Below, piece after piece: positions 1-11,982 of a DNA stretch of 64,000 bases (the first letter of the stretch is position 1; the number at the start of each line of letters is the position of its first letter). The position numbers and the translations under genes are program-made. Origin of the DNA: Asterias amurensis (Eukaryota > Echinodermata > Asteroidea > Forcipulatida > Asteriidae). The notes beneath the pieces were generated by a model. That model did no database searches. It was not told the origin of the DNA and saw nothing but the letters and a program-made list of their open reading frames with translations. Location: NCBI RefSeq assembly GCF_032118995.1, contig NC_092656.1, positions 23,332,965 to 23,396,964 of the forward strand, given 5' to 3'.

Positions 1-31
1 AATTAGATTTTGAGGTCTCAAAATCAAGCAT
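1..31. repeat. Fragment of the main TTAA MITE
   Basis: TTTTGAGGTCTCAAAATCAA is the central inverted core (GAGGTCTCGAAATCAA) of the MITE seen whole at 26343-26730. The window begins inside this copy. Confidence 0.55.
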
Positions 32-71
32 AAAATAAATGTGGGTTTTTGTTGTTGCTTTTGTACAAAAG

Positions 72-3000
72 GTGAAAAACGGAGAGAGGAAATACTATGC
101 CTTGAAAGACAAGAAGTTGAGACAACGAGCAAAAGGTGCTATTCTCCTGGAGATGGATTTTGTCTTTAATAGCGTGAGTAAATTATTATTTTGCAAACCT
201 CAACTGTCTAATTCTGTCAAAATCCAGATTAGAATTGACTTTAATAATCCTGTTACTATTACCATTGTAAATGCAGGCATGTATGTTATTAAATACTGTA
301 AGTAAATGTGTTTTTAAATATACTAATCTCCTAACTATAGACTGTGCAAGTCTGGCGAGAAATTGAACTTCCGGGACCATTGTGGTCCCAACCTCATGGA
401 GTTTTACGTTGGGGAGATTTTGTTTCGGTCATTATTTTAGTTTAACGTACCTTATGACCAATACAATTACATATGTTGTTGAAAATGTAATACTAATTAA
501 CAACATATGTATATATAAAATTAAAATAAATTCAACAAAAAAAGCGGAGAAAAACAGATATTTAAACTTGACCTTGGGTCAGGTTACTTGAAACAAATTA
601 AGAATTTGTGCCCATCTCCGATCATGAAACTTAAGCAGAAGCTTGTTTTGGTCGCGGGAAATTACTGAGTATACAGTGCTAACACACATCTGTGTATGGT
701 TAAAAAACCAAAATAAATATTAAGTAATATTAGTAAATATGGCTTCAGATATCATAATCCCTTGGAAAATGCAGGCTATAAATTCGTCATGATCAAGACT
801 GGAATTACCACCATGATAGGTTTATAGTCACCAAGTCACTGAGGTTGGGTCAAAGTTTTAGTTGAGTTTGAAGTTCTTGTCTCGAGTTACTTGAGTTGGG
901 TCCAAGTCTTCATCACTAGGGTGCAATGAAAGTGGTCCAAGTTCAGTACACACTGTTCTTAGTGCCTTACAATCTGTAACAGATTCTTGTACAGAAAAAA
1001 TATTGTAAATGCATTTCCTGTTTTATTTGTTTGTGGTTCTTAATGTTGTACGTTCAATTAATGTTTTTTTTTTAATTATTTATTCACTTGTATATAATTG
1101 CTGTGGTTTCAACCATTTGTACATTCTGCTTTGTCATTTTGTCAAATAATCTTTATATTTTTAAATTACTGTATACTGTATATTTCTCTTAATATTTTTA
1201 TATGGAGCTGATCTACAGTTGTTATTGCCTGTAAAGGAGGATTCAAGTTTTTTTAATTGAATTGAATTGTTTCATAATTGTACAATTCAGTCCAATTTTG
1301 TAGAACTCAATCATGTAGGAACCTGAATTTATCTCACTGATATATTGCTTTCATGATATATCAATTTATATTGCTTTCATGATACATCAGTTTGTGCAAC
1401 TGTTCCCTGTGAATTGTCTTTGTAACCTGTGAAACACAAAATAGTGGTTGACATGCTAAGAGGTGCTGACCCCTTGTCCTTAAGTTATTAAACCAAAATC
1501 TCTGATTAATACCTCGACCCAATTGAGATGATCAACATAATCTCCTCTGCCCCAGTCCCAGAAAATGATTTCCTTTATTCTTTTTAACTTGATTTCTCGT
1601 CGTTTGATCTTACAGATAAAAGCCGCTATCAGAACGGTGAATCCCAGAGAGCCTAAATATCTGGAACAGGATCAGAAGTTTAAAGTCTCGGTAAGTTGAA
1701 CAAGTCTCATAATATTAAATGAAAATGAAAACTAAGAACGACAAAAGGGACCTATGGTATAAATGCAAAAATAGATAATGGCATGACGTTTCAACCCTAG
1801 GAGAGCCTTGCTTGAAGGCTGCATACCAAAAACTGTCAAAAGAATGGTTTGCTTAATGAATTCTGATGCACTTCCTGACTTCTATATTTCATTCATTCAC
1901 TCATTTTGATTAAAAAAACCAACTGGCAGCACAAAGCTGAATTACGTGGCATTACAAGGTAAAAATATTGTTAACAATTGCACAAGTAAAAGATACAACA
2001 TAGCACCAGTACATAAGTACACTTAAACAAAGATGACAATAAATATAAATATAAATTTGATAAACCACTCAAAGGGCATAGTAAAAAATGCACAGGGTGT
2101 CGTGGGAGCCCTCTTATACATTGAAACCCTGGCAAGGCACGGTCGTTGTTTGTAACCTTCGCTTTTTCACTCATTATTTAATTACTTCTCCATTAGGCAG
2201 TAAACATTTTTTTAATTTTAGGATCCCTGATATCTTTTGGAAAGCCTCTTATAATAGCATTGCATAGACCATGATGCGATGATTGGTTCTCAGATTGTGT
2301 TTTCCAAGTGCGGATTGTTCTTCCTGCATGGACATAACCGCTTCAGATTTTCAGCAATATTATAAAATTAGACCACCTTTTAAAATTGACTTTTCTCTGG
2401 TTAGTTGTAAAGTCTACATCTATCTACATTTATATGGGATTGAAAAACTGAAAGGTGCCACGAAACAACATATGCATTGTTTTTAAGACTGAGTTAAAAA
2501 GTATAGTTGGAATAATTTAATTCGGTGAGACTGCTTGGAATTTGTGTTTACCTGGCTGTTCTTTTGACTTAATTTGTGTACCTTACTGACCCTCTGTAGG
2601 TTCTGCAGTATAATTTATCAAGAGTGACAAGGCTTGTTGGCGTGATCCTTGATACCACTAAGTTCATTAATAGCTGCTTCCAGTGGGAACATAAGCCACG
2701 CAGTGCCAGCGCCTTTGCTGTAAGTACACAGTCCTTGTTATTTACGGTTCATACTTCCTGCGAACATGAATGTGATATGAATATTGATATCCCAGCCCTG
2801 TTCATGCAGCGAAAAGTTTTGCAGGAGCTGAGCACATTTCAACCGATGGGGATTGTTCATTGCAAATTTGAAGTCAACACCTGTATCACATTCACAGGAA
2901 GTATGAACCAGGCTTTTATCTCATTTTCTTCCCCCCCCCCAGCTTGGCTTTGATTGATAACTAAACATACCTGACCTTCCCTGCCAGTCTCAATGGGGTT

Positions 3001-6000
3001 ACTTGCATTTGACTTGGTGTGGTGTGGGGGGGGGGTAGACATGATGGCTGTACTATCCTGACCTTCCCTGCCAGTCTCAATGGGGTTACATGCATTTGAC
3101 TTGGTGTGGTGTGGGGGGGGGGGGGTAGACATGATGGCTGTACTATGATGAATCCTCATTATTAATATATCTTACTGTTTCAGGCATACCTGGTTATCGT
3201 GTGGAACTTTGAGTTATACATGGTCCCCATCGCCGTCCTCCTACTCTTCATGTGGAAGTATGTAGAAGTCTGCATCACGGACAAGTTCTCCAAACCGGTT
3301 GAGGAAGACGTAAGTCACAATTCTAGGTTTCAGACCCAATTTCATAGAGGTGTTGAAGCAGAAAATATTGCAGAATACCAGTCATAGATTGTATACATGA
3401 TGTGCTATTTTGGCTGGTCACCTTATTCTGGTAAGCAGAATTTTGGTATATGGCTCTATTACTATTGGCCCTGCTGGTTGCCGTGCTTTAAGTCTTTTGT
3501 GTTACTTTTAAATTGAGCCACATTTAAAAGAAAAGTACTGTGTACTCACTCCTAACTCTACCCCATAGACATCTGGGGGGGGGGGGGGGGAGGTTGACAA
3601 GCTGATCTTCTAAGTCGGCAGTTAGTAGCTTGATTCCAGAGGCTCTCAATTCCATGCTTGCTGGACCCAATAGATTTGTTTAAGTCCCAAGTCATAGGAT
3701 TAATTCTAAGTTAGTTATTTACTGAGAGGCAGATTGTGTTGAATCGTATTTGTTGTTATTTTGACAGGAATACGCTGAGAGCGATGATGAGGAAGATGAC
3801 AAAGACGATAAGGTAAGAGCCGTGCAGTCTTATTCCCTGGCTGTTATAACAATAACTACATCTGATTCGAATGACATGAAGAAAGTGGCAGACTATTTAT
3901 CGTCCAGCATTATAAACAATAGACCTTTCCATTGCATCGAAACAAATCGTGGTCTTAAAAAGGGGTTATGACTTCTTCACATTAAGGCCTCTCCTTACTC
4001 TCCTTAAAGCCATTGGACACTTTCGGTAAACAGTATTGTCCAAGGCCCACACTTCGTGTATCACAACTTATATATAAAATAACAAACCTGTTAAAATTTA
4101 GGCTCAATTGGTCATCGGAGTCGGGAGAAAATAACGGGAAAACCCACCCTTGTTTTCGCACGTTTCGCCGTGTCATGACATGTGTTTAAAATAAATCCGT
4201 ACTTCTCAATATCGAGAATTGGAATTGTTTTAATGTTTTCTCAGCAAGTAAAGCATTTCATGGAATAACATTCAAGAGAAGTCTCTCATCATTACCTTGT
4301 GTAAACCCTGTAAGTTTTTTGTTAATCTGTGAATTTTCAACGTTTTGTCTGTACCGAAAGTGTCCAATGGGTTTAAAAAGAGACTTTCTGCGTTTTAAAG
4401 TTTTTGTTTTTTTTTTCGGGGGGGGGGGGGGGGGGGCTAGAGTTTCAAACTTAGAAGTGTGCATATCCTTCAGAAGTGGACTTCACCATCCCTCTTCTTA
4501 TTTAATTTGTTTGCATATTGTTGAAAACGTTCTGACTTCAGGGGATTTCAAAGAAGGAAAAGTATGTTTATTAGGGGGAAAATCATCTGACAAACTTTGG
4601 TTGACATGTACTGCATCTTGTTGCGTTTGTGGCATCAGTTTTATTTGGAACGTCAGAGGTAGCTCATGTAAAAGTAATACTCCTTTGGTTTCATTTAGGT
4701 TTTTTTTGCATGTGGAATGTTTACGCCCTTTTTCCAAACCCTAAAGTTCTAACTTGACAAGATTGGACTGGATTGGACTCAGCATTATGCCAGGGATATT
4801 AACTGCTCCATGCACACCTGAGCCCTCTTGGGGTGAACTTATGCCAGTCTACCAGCTTGACTTTAACAAACCACTCATGTGTAAAGGTCTTGGGTACATT
4901 TTCATTTGGGATGCTAAAACAATAATCGAGAACTAATAAACTCTCTTTTCAGGATTTATTAACCGGAGGAAAGCCATTTGCCAACTAATGAATCGGTTTC
5001 TTTTACTTAATTTAGGCATCTTTCAGACAAGACTTTTTGCATGTTTTTGCTTGAACAAGTTGGCTGAATTGTACAAAAATGGCCATGTTTTCCTTGGAAT
5101 TCTGTGCTTACCTATTATTACGACCCATAGAAACTGTAGGGTGTTATGGCTGAGTGGTCAAGAGCGTACAAAGCATTCAAGTTCTGTTGTTGAGTCATCA
5201 GAGTTTGGGTTTGAATCCCGGTCATGACACTTGTCATGATAATTGTTTCTCTTCACCCAGGGAACCTGCGTGGGTATAGGTTGACCCTCTTCATCGTTTG
5301 AAAAGTGCCACGGCAGCTCAGGGCTGTGTACTCCCCAGGGAGTTCATCAAGATTAAAAGAATGTTATTGGCCTTATGACCTTGGCACTAGTAAAAAGCGC
5401 ATTGATACATGATCCTCATTATTCAGCATAGGCCTTGCATACGGAGCCGATTCCGTTCCTAATGGTAATGGGGGCGAATTCTTAGAGGCGCTGCCATCAC
5501 CTGTTCTCTTTCAGTCACATGCACACTTCTACTACCACTCCACTTTGTCACACTGTCTATACAACAAAGCTTGTGCGAGCATTGAAAAGATATTGCAAAA
5601 TGCACTATTTAAGAACTATAGTTATTAATATTGTTAGAGGGCACTGTAAGGGTAAGCACAGAATTTGATAGGAAGCTGCCACCAAATTGGGTCCTGATCC
5701 AATCTATGGAAAAGTCTTGTTATTATCTATTTTCCTCATTAGAAGAACTGAACTACATGCACTCCTTTGTGGTTTTCATAAACATCAGTGATTAAAAGTA
5801 ATACCCTGTCAAGCAGTATTATACTACCATAGACCTATATTCGCAAATAAGTACGCGCACATTAAGCTTGGAATGAGACACATGCTGGTATAGCTAGCGA
5901 TCAAGTTTGACCGGCATGCACCTCGCATACCCATGCTAGCTAGACCAGCATGCATCTGATTCAAAAGTTAGTGCTTGTGCAACGGGTATTTGCGAAAAGG

Positions 6001-9000
6001 TCAATGCCCTGGCTGGGTTTTGCATGAAGGGCACCTTCTTCAGTCTTTTCAGAGCAACCTGGGTTTTTTTAAGAGCAATGCAAAAACTTCAGGAATGGAA
6101 TCTTTTATCTGACTTGCCTGTATCTTTTTGTTTTGTCTTGTTAATTTTTGAAGAAGAAGAAGAAACGTAAGGTAAGCCCAGCAGCTTTACGCCGCTGCCT
6201 CTTGCCTTCGGTGCTGCTTTTTACATCCACCGAGATTGCTCCTACTAGTCTGCTTTCATTTATTATCTCTTTCACTCTTTGTGTTGGGAAACTTTTTAAA
6301 CTGTTATTGGGAAAGGTTTTTTTTCTCTTTTTTTTTTCTTCTTTTAAATAAAAATGCACCTCAAATGTCGCACTAAGTTCATTTTGGGGGGGGGAACTAC
6401 TTCAGGCCTGGAATTTTATCTCTAAGAGGGCTGGGCCATTTTCATCTTGCAAAGGGCACTTCCATTGGGAAATCTTAAAGTATATGGGAACAATTTGTAA
6501 GGGCACCAAGACCCGAGCCCAACTTCATAGAGCTGCTTAAGTGCAAAAATAAGCTTAGCTAAACAAAATTATGCTTAACAGAAGAATAAGGTTACCAGCC
6601 AAAATACCATGTTTTATGTACAACTTGTGACTGGTATGTTGCTGATTTTTACTAAGCCGGGATTTCTTAAACAGTATTTTCTGTGTAGGCCCGGTTAATA
6701 CTTCATGTGAATGTTAATGCGAAGCAAATTTAACGCAAATTTGACATCACATCAACTCACCTTTCGCAGCAAAATTCGCAAGTAAGTTGAGCAGAGTTGA
6801 ACTGCTGTGAATTATTCGTTGCGAATTTGAGACGAATTTGAGACGTCAACATTCACTTCACGTTAGCAGGAAGTATGAAGCGGCCCTTTAAGCAGCTCTA
6901 TAATATTTTGGCCCAGCTGTGGCCTTAAGAAGCCATGGCATCTGTTGCGTCTATCAAGGCCTGCTGCTTTTTTGAAAGTTTTAAGAAGTTGATTGAAGTG
7001 ACTGATAAAACAGTAGCTGATCATTTCTCATGCTTCAATAGATGACATTATTAGACAGCTCCCTCTATTGACAGTTTGTTCAGACCATTGTTGTGAGTGT
7101 GAAAGTTTTGTAGATCAATTTGTGGAATTCTAATTATTTCATTGTGTGAAATAGTTTGTGTATGAATGTACATGTAGATGATCATGAGTATCATCCATAC
7201 ATGTATGTCATATCATTACAATGCATGTATTACAAGTTTTGTAGCCAAAATAGTAAGTATTTGTCAGCAACAAGTAGGAAAATTTACCTGAATTCAGTTT
7301 TACGATCCCCAAAAAACTAAATGCAGATTTTTCTGTGAAAATTATTATGCCCTAAAAGTATGATGCTAGTGAGGCATGACTGATTATAATGTCATCAAAA
7401 TGTGCTCAGAATTGTGTTGCTGTGAAAATTATGTGGTGCAAATAAAAAAGTCAATGATTGTCAAACAACAGGCCAGACACAGAAATTCCTGCCATGTTGA
7501 GGATTTATCATGAAAGATGGATGTTCTTCGATGGATGACGTTTGATCTCGGATTATAAAATAAAACAAAAAAGTAAAAAATATAAATGGAATTCTTTAAA
7601 TAGATGAGAAATGATCCAGCTACAGTAACCTTGGTAGCACAAATTGGCTTTGTACTAAACAATGGCTCATCTCTAAAAAATACCTGCCTCCCGGGTTTTT
7701 TCCTTCCCTTTTTCTAACAAAATAATTTCTTCCAAAAATGTGGGTTTGATTACCTTTTGTCCCTAGGTGAAGGTGTACTTACAACTAATTGTAGGTGCAA
7801 GGATAAAAAACAAAATGTTGTTCTTTATCCCTGATTCAAACTAACATCTATTCAAATTGTTGTGGTACTTGCTACTAACATATAGGATTCAAACTGCCTC
7901 TAGCCATCGGGCAATCTCAGTGGTCTAGTGGTAAGATATCTGCTCTAGCAATGCTAAGGTCGTGGGTTAGAATCCCACCGGAATGCTTCATACACATTGG
8001 TGTAAGAGTAAACATTATTGAGCTATTGATAGTTACAAGTGCATGTAATTTGTATAATGATCCCACAGAGTCTGTAACTTTTAAGATTAGCAGATTTACA
8101 AGCAGGCAGGCAGGCCTGTATGTTTCATTTTTAAAAGGGCAAAAGGCAGCAAGGCATTTTCTCCTTGGTAAAGGGCACCATTAGGAAATTGTGAATTTCT
8201 ACTCGAGCATTTTAAGGGCACCAAGGCAGTGACCAGGGGGCATGGAGGCAATTGCCTTCGTTGCCTCTGTGAAGTATCAGGCCTGAGCAGGATGGGGGAA
8301 ATGTTCCGATGTAGTTTGTTACAGAGATCCCAATTGCCAAATAGAGAACTCACCAATGACCACCATCACCTCATAGTTGTGCACCACATGCCCATTTGTT
8401 GTTTTACCGGACCTTAGTATTAAAAAAACAATTTAACAGTTTTTCAACTACACCTAGAAACATCCAGTGTGTTATAATATTGAAACCTATTTCTTGTCTT
8501 GATTCATCGTTCCCATTTGAGCTCATTGTTTAACATCTTTAATTGGTTCTTTAAAAATATGGGGATATGCAAATACATATTTTTACACAGTTCTTTGACT
8601 TGCATGCATACAAATATTCATGACCCAGCAAGATTTTGTTCTAAAAAGGACTATTTTAAAAAATACATTTGAATATTGCAATATTCAAAATATATTTGCA
8701 TATTGCAGTATTGAATATACTTGCAGTAACACTGTCAGAGGACTTGTGATTGCCGAAATGTTTTCTTCAGAATCTTCACTAACTTGGATCAACACCTACT
8801 TAATATTCGTTTGTATTATTTGAATAAATTGATTTGGTTTTGCTTGGTTTCTCCAGGAAGGAGCCAAGAGTAGTTTCAAGGACAAGCTTCATACGATAGA
8901 GAAAGTTTGTACGACGATTCAGAATACACTGGATGATGTAGCCTGCCTTGGGGAAAGAGTCAAAAAGTAAGTCCAAAAGGTCTGACCGCAACCTCATTCC

Positions 9001-11982
9001 CAGGGTTGTTTGATCTCGCTGTGCCTTTTTTTCAAGCATGCCTTGATCGAATTGGTCCAATGAATTGTGCCTCATTGTGGCACATTTTTATTAGGCCTAT
9101 GGCCTATCCACTCAATGCCCAGTGAAGGGGCCTAACATACAAGAGAGGCATCTATTCAAAAAGCAACTGGTCTCCTCTCAGTCCTCTTTGATCTTTAGAT
9201 GTCTAACTCTATGAAATTTAGAGTCAAGGTGTAAAAACATGGTAAATTTGAAATAGAATCTGATTTGAAATACTTTCATTTTCACACTTTGTGTATTAAG
9301 CGTCCTTCAAGGGCCATACAAGTGCTGGAAAGTTTCTAACGAGCCTGAATGCAAAGTAGTCACCCTTAGGACCCAATCGGTGTGTTTCTCTGTCCATCCC
9401 TACCAGGGGTTAGTGACAGGATGTATTGATTGACGGCGCGGTGCCCATGGTAGCAAGGCTAGTTTGACCTGTACCTTTCTCCTTGAATCAGTTCATGCCA
9501 TAAATTTCTATATAAGAACCAGAGTGTGCACTGGCCTATATAAGCGGCCCGGCATGCGCGCATGCGGACATTTTCTAAGTCACAACGTGTGTTTGTGCTG
9601 CCATTTTGTAAGTTGACAAAACAGCATCGCGTAACGTTCAATAACAGCGCGCGTGTCTTCTTGCGGTCCTGTCGCATTTGTGCAAGCAGCATTACTGGTG
9701 CCCCCTCTATTGTTTTTATTGATGCCAGTATTTTAATTTGTATACATTGTAGCTACAGATATGGCAGCTTAGGGCACAATGTAATAGAGTCATTTAAAAG
9801 CAAGTTGCTCACAATGGTAAGATCTTGCTTAGTAGAAGCAGCTTACCAGCTAAAGTACTGTGTAATATGTTACATGTGTGACTGGTTACCTGCTGGTTCT
9901 CGCTGAGCAGCCAAACTAAACTAAGTGCTTTTTTTGTGCAATATTCTGAAGTAGGGCCCTAAAGCTGTTAAAAAATATGGCATGGCAATATTTTTAATCA
10001 GAAGGTTTCCAGGGTACCACTGGGGGGCATTTGGGCTGGTAAGCTTTAACCGCTTAGCATGGCATGTGGTCTATACCTTTTGGCGGTATAAAACTTAAAG
10101 ATAGTATTTTAATTTTAGTAAAATTTTTAATTTTTTCCAGCACCTTCAACTTCACAGTTCCGTGGCTGTCATATTTAGCGTGCATAGCTTTGTTAATAAT
10201 TGCTATAGTGTTGTATCTGATTCCACTAAGATACCTGTTGTTAGCATGGGGTAAGTCAACACTTTCATAAATTGTCATATTTGTTGAGTGTCTTTTTATA
10301 TTCAGGCTTTTATCAGAGCTTAGGAACTTCTGCATTTACTTGGATATCTGTCTGTGTTTATCTTGTGGCTCTACTTATGTCCTCAAGTTTTGTATCTTGC
10401 ATTGTTGTACTCCCCTCAAAGAAGAGATTGCAAATTCCATTTGTGCTCTGTGTTTGTGCTCTGTGTTTGTGCTCTGTGTTTGTGCTCTGTGTTTGTGCTC
10501 TGTGTTTGTGCTCTGTGTTTGTGCTCTGTGTTTGTGCTCTGTGTTTGTGCTCTGTGTTTGTGCTCTGTGTTTGTGCTCTGTGTTTGTGCTCTGTGTTTGT
10601 GCTCTGTGTTTGTGCTCTGTGTTTGTGCTCTGTGTTTGTGCTCTGTGTTTGTGCTCTGTGTTTGTGCTCTGTGTTTGTGCTCTGTGTTTGTGCTCTGTGT
10701 TTGTGCTCTGTGTTTGTGCTCTGTGTTTGTGCTCTGTGTTTGTGCTCTGTGTTTGTGCTCTGTGTTTGTGCTCTGTGTTTGTGCTCTTTGTTTGTGCTCT
10801 GTGTTTGTGCTCTGTGTTTGAGCACTGTGTTTGAGCACTGTGTTTGAGCTCTGTGTTTGAGCTCTGTGTTTGTGCTCTGTGTTTGTGCTCTGTGTTTGTG
10901 CTCTTTGTTTGTGCTCTGTGTTTGTGCTCTGTGTTTGTGCTCTGTGTTTGTGCTCTGTGTTTGTGCTCTGTGTTTGTGCTCTGTGTTTGTGCTCTGTGTT
11001 TGTGCTCTGTGTTTGTGCTCTGTGTTTGTGCTCTGTGTTTGTGCTCTGTGTTTGAGCTTGTAGGCCATAGGTGACATGGATTGGGAAGTACGAAGTTTAG
11101 TCATCTAATAAAATGGTGTAAAGATAAATTGAACTGGGTAATAAGGAGAGGCAATGACGATTAGTGTTGGATTTGAGTTGATGCAATCTGCCAGACTTAT
11201 TTTTTTTTAAAAGGCTAAAGAGGTAGCAGTCAACTCTGTTCTGGCTGCATGAATACTAGAATCTGCGGACTAGACCCTGTAGACAATGGAGAACTCAGCT
11301 GGGTGTCCAAACAGGGGGCTTTGAAGATTGATGTCATGTTTGAGCTAAACTTATGCGACAACCAATGTTTTGGGGTAGCGATTTGGCATGCGACGATTGA
11401 CAACTTGAATCTTATTCCTTTGTGATTTTGAGCTATGCTGTGCCATAACAACTCGGAAGAAGAGCAAACTTTTTTTTTTTAATTTTTGTCTAAATTGTTT
11501 ATGTCTCTTATCTGTTTCCAGGTATCAATAAGTTTACGAAGAAGTTGAGAAAGCCTCATGCGATTCCAAACAATGAACTCATGGACTTCCTGTCTAGAAT
11601 TCCATCGGACAACCAGATTGTAAGTAGATACTCATCAGTTGAATATAAACTTAAAACAATCAGGGTTGAGAGGTGTCCAAGCACGACAGTCGACTCTGGA
11701 GGGCCTGTCGGAAACCGATGTCAGATACTCAATCTTGAACCTAAAACTACCCAGTCGTCAGTAAAGCCAAACTTGAGTAGCAATGAAGACTCTCCATTTG
11801 ATGTCCCTGATGAGTAACATTGGTTTTCTTGAATGATGGATCGTTTGTTCATTTGGAAGGCTGCCTGTTGAATTATTTTTGGAGAGTAAACTCATCTTTA
11901 CTTTGTTTTCATTTAACAGAAACAGTACCAGGAGCTAAGGCCAGAGAACCTGAGATCAGAATCTCCCAAGAAGCGAAGATGA
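72..11982 (+). CDS. MCTP: MCTP (multiple C2 and transmembrane domain protein), 3' part
   Basis: Ten exons encode the last 288 residues of an MCTP1/2 homologue; the upstream C2 domains lie outside the window. Exons by splice signals and phase: 72-173, 1616-1690, 2600-2719, 3184-3309, 3768-3812, 6154-6171, 8857-8966, 10141-10250, 11522-11619, 11920-11982 (867 nt, phases agree). Seen: the start of the C-terminal region with [12 protein letters not shown], a first membrane segment around [17 protein letters not shown], an acidic linker ([10 protein letters not shown]), an amphipathic stretch with [16 protein letters not shown], a second membrane segment ([20 protein letters not shown]) and [10 protein letters not shown] before the basic tail ending SPKKRR. 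These match remembered vertebrate MCTP2 in order and spacing. Family role: ER-anchored Ca2+ and phospholipid sensors at membranes and synapses. Whether it is MCTP1 or MCTP2 cannot be decided here. Confidence 0.93.
1754..1830. repeat. Short repeat with GACGTTTCAACCCTAG core
   Basis: A unit around GGCATGACGTTTCAACCC recurs with variation at 26827-26935, 27558-27722 and 33377-33425. Several copies pair it with an inverted AGAGTC/GACTCT arm, suggesting a small hairpin element. Family unknown. Confidence 0.45.
2744..2912. repeat. MITE with GGTTCATACTTCCTGCGAA ends
   Basis: Terminal inverted repeats (GGTTCATACTTCCTGCGAA and CACAGGAAGTATGAACC) bound about 170 bp in MCTP intron 3. Relatives are at 6686-6895 and 54941-55124. 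Confidence 0.7.
2971..3147. repeat. Two-copy tandem repeat with G runs
   Basis: An 87-bp unit starting CTGACCTTCCCTGCC is repeated at 2971 and 3058. Each copy contains a GTGTGGTGT motif and a run of G residues (about 10 and 13). It lies just upstream of the MCTP exon at 3184. G runs of different length show local slippage. Confidence 0.9.
4004..4376. repeat. TTAA MITE, family 2
   Basis: Ends TTAAAGCCATTGGACACTTT and GAAAGTGTCCAATGGGTTTAA, flanked by TTAA. A close copy (same interior, with GTATTGTCCAAGGCCCACAC and CGTGTCATGACA) is at 52625-52981. Non-coding and non-autonomous. Confidence 0.85.
5140..5412 (+). repeat. tRNA-derived SINE (family S1)
   Basis: The head resembles a serine/leucine tRNA: A box TGGCTGAGTGGTCAAG and B box GGGTTTGAATCCCGG, ending GTCATGACAC. 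A tRNA-unrelated body follows to about 5412. Other copies or fragments are at 18471-19050, 24196-24447, 32267-33003, 37786-37992, 41163-41346 and 59640-59740. It does not fold as a full tRNA, so it is not a tRNA gene. Confidence 0.8.
6154..6171 (+). CDS. MCTP: 18-nt lysine-rich microexon of MCTP
   Basis: Six codons (KKKKRK) between an acceptor ending TTTTTGAAG and a GTAAGC donor. It joins the acidic linker exon at 3768-3812 to the exon at 8857 without changing frame, so it can be included or skipped. It would turn an acidic linker into an acidic-basic one. The AAG repeats make the exact acceptor uncertain by 3-nt steps. This is inference from splice signals and phase. Confidence 0.5.
6402..6516. 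repeat. CAGGCCTGGAATTT-type repeat
   Basis: Short element with GGAATTTTATCT, a GGGCA...GGCACTTCC core and a GGCACCAAG end. Related copies are at 8110-8286, 18213-18350, 29812-29956, 37172-37323 and 60438-60578. Ends in some copies are inverted (CAGGCCTG). Family unknown. Confidence 0.55.
6517..6914. repeat. MITE with GCTTAAGCAGCTCTATGAAA ends, interrupted
   Basis: The outer ends (CCCAACTTCATAGAGCTGC and TTTAAGCAGCTCTATAA) belong to a common family that also occurs, often degraded, at 9769-9963, 25999-26172, 37556-37756, 40682-41158, 42104-42590 and 56990-57303. A second MITE (6686-6895) is inserted inside this copy. Confidence 0.65.
6686..6895. repeat. MITE of the GGTTCATACTTCC family, nested
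   Basis: Inverted arms near GTTAATACTTCATGTGAATG and CATTCACTTCACG...GAAGTATGAAG. It lies inside the larger element at 6517-6914. Confidence 0.6.
7885..8060 (+). repeat. tRNA-derived SINE (family S2)
   Basis: A box TGGTCTAGTGGTAAGA and B box GTGGGTTAGAATCCCACC, preceded by ATTCAAACTGCCTCTAG. A diverged minus-strand copy at 25127-25262 shares the upstream motif and both boxes. Confidence 0.65.
9508..9711. repeat. MITE with TATATAAGAAC ends, diverged copy
   Basis: Related, in the opposite orientation, to the cleaner copy at 60148-60425. It shares CACTGGCCTATATAAG, CATTTTGTAAGTTGACAAAACAG as interrupted blocks, and TGCGGTCCTGTCGC. Confidence 0.6.
10441..11056 (+). repeat. 13-bp minisatellite, about 47 copies
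   Basis: The unit TTTGTGCTCTGTG is repeated for about 616 bp inside MCTP intron 8. Most units are identical; a cluster of TTTGAGCACTGTG and TTTGAGCTCTGTG variants lies near 10815-10870, and a few CTCTTTG variants occur. The 13-nt period opens all three forward frames and the reverse strand, so the long ORFs here are artefacts. Confidence 0.98.

Noticed and set aside
4319-4744. 141-codon plus-strand ORF
   Set aside because: It spans a MITE end and an 18-base G run in an MCTP intron; composition is not protein-like.
5140-5230. Possible tRNA gene
   Set aside because: A and B boxes are present but acceptor and anticodon stems do not pair; it continues into a repeated SINE body.
10441-11056. CRISPR-like array
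   Set aside because: Contiguous 13-bp repeats without spacers in an animal intron; a minisatellite.
10272-11104. Long ORFs (up to 248 codons) with Cys/Val or His/Gln/Thr repeats
   Set aside because: They are the 13-bp minisatellite read in several frames on both strands inside an intron; no start context, domain or independent support.
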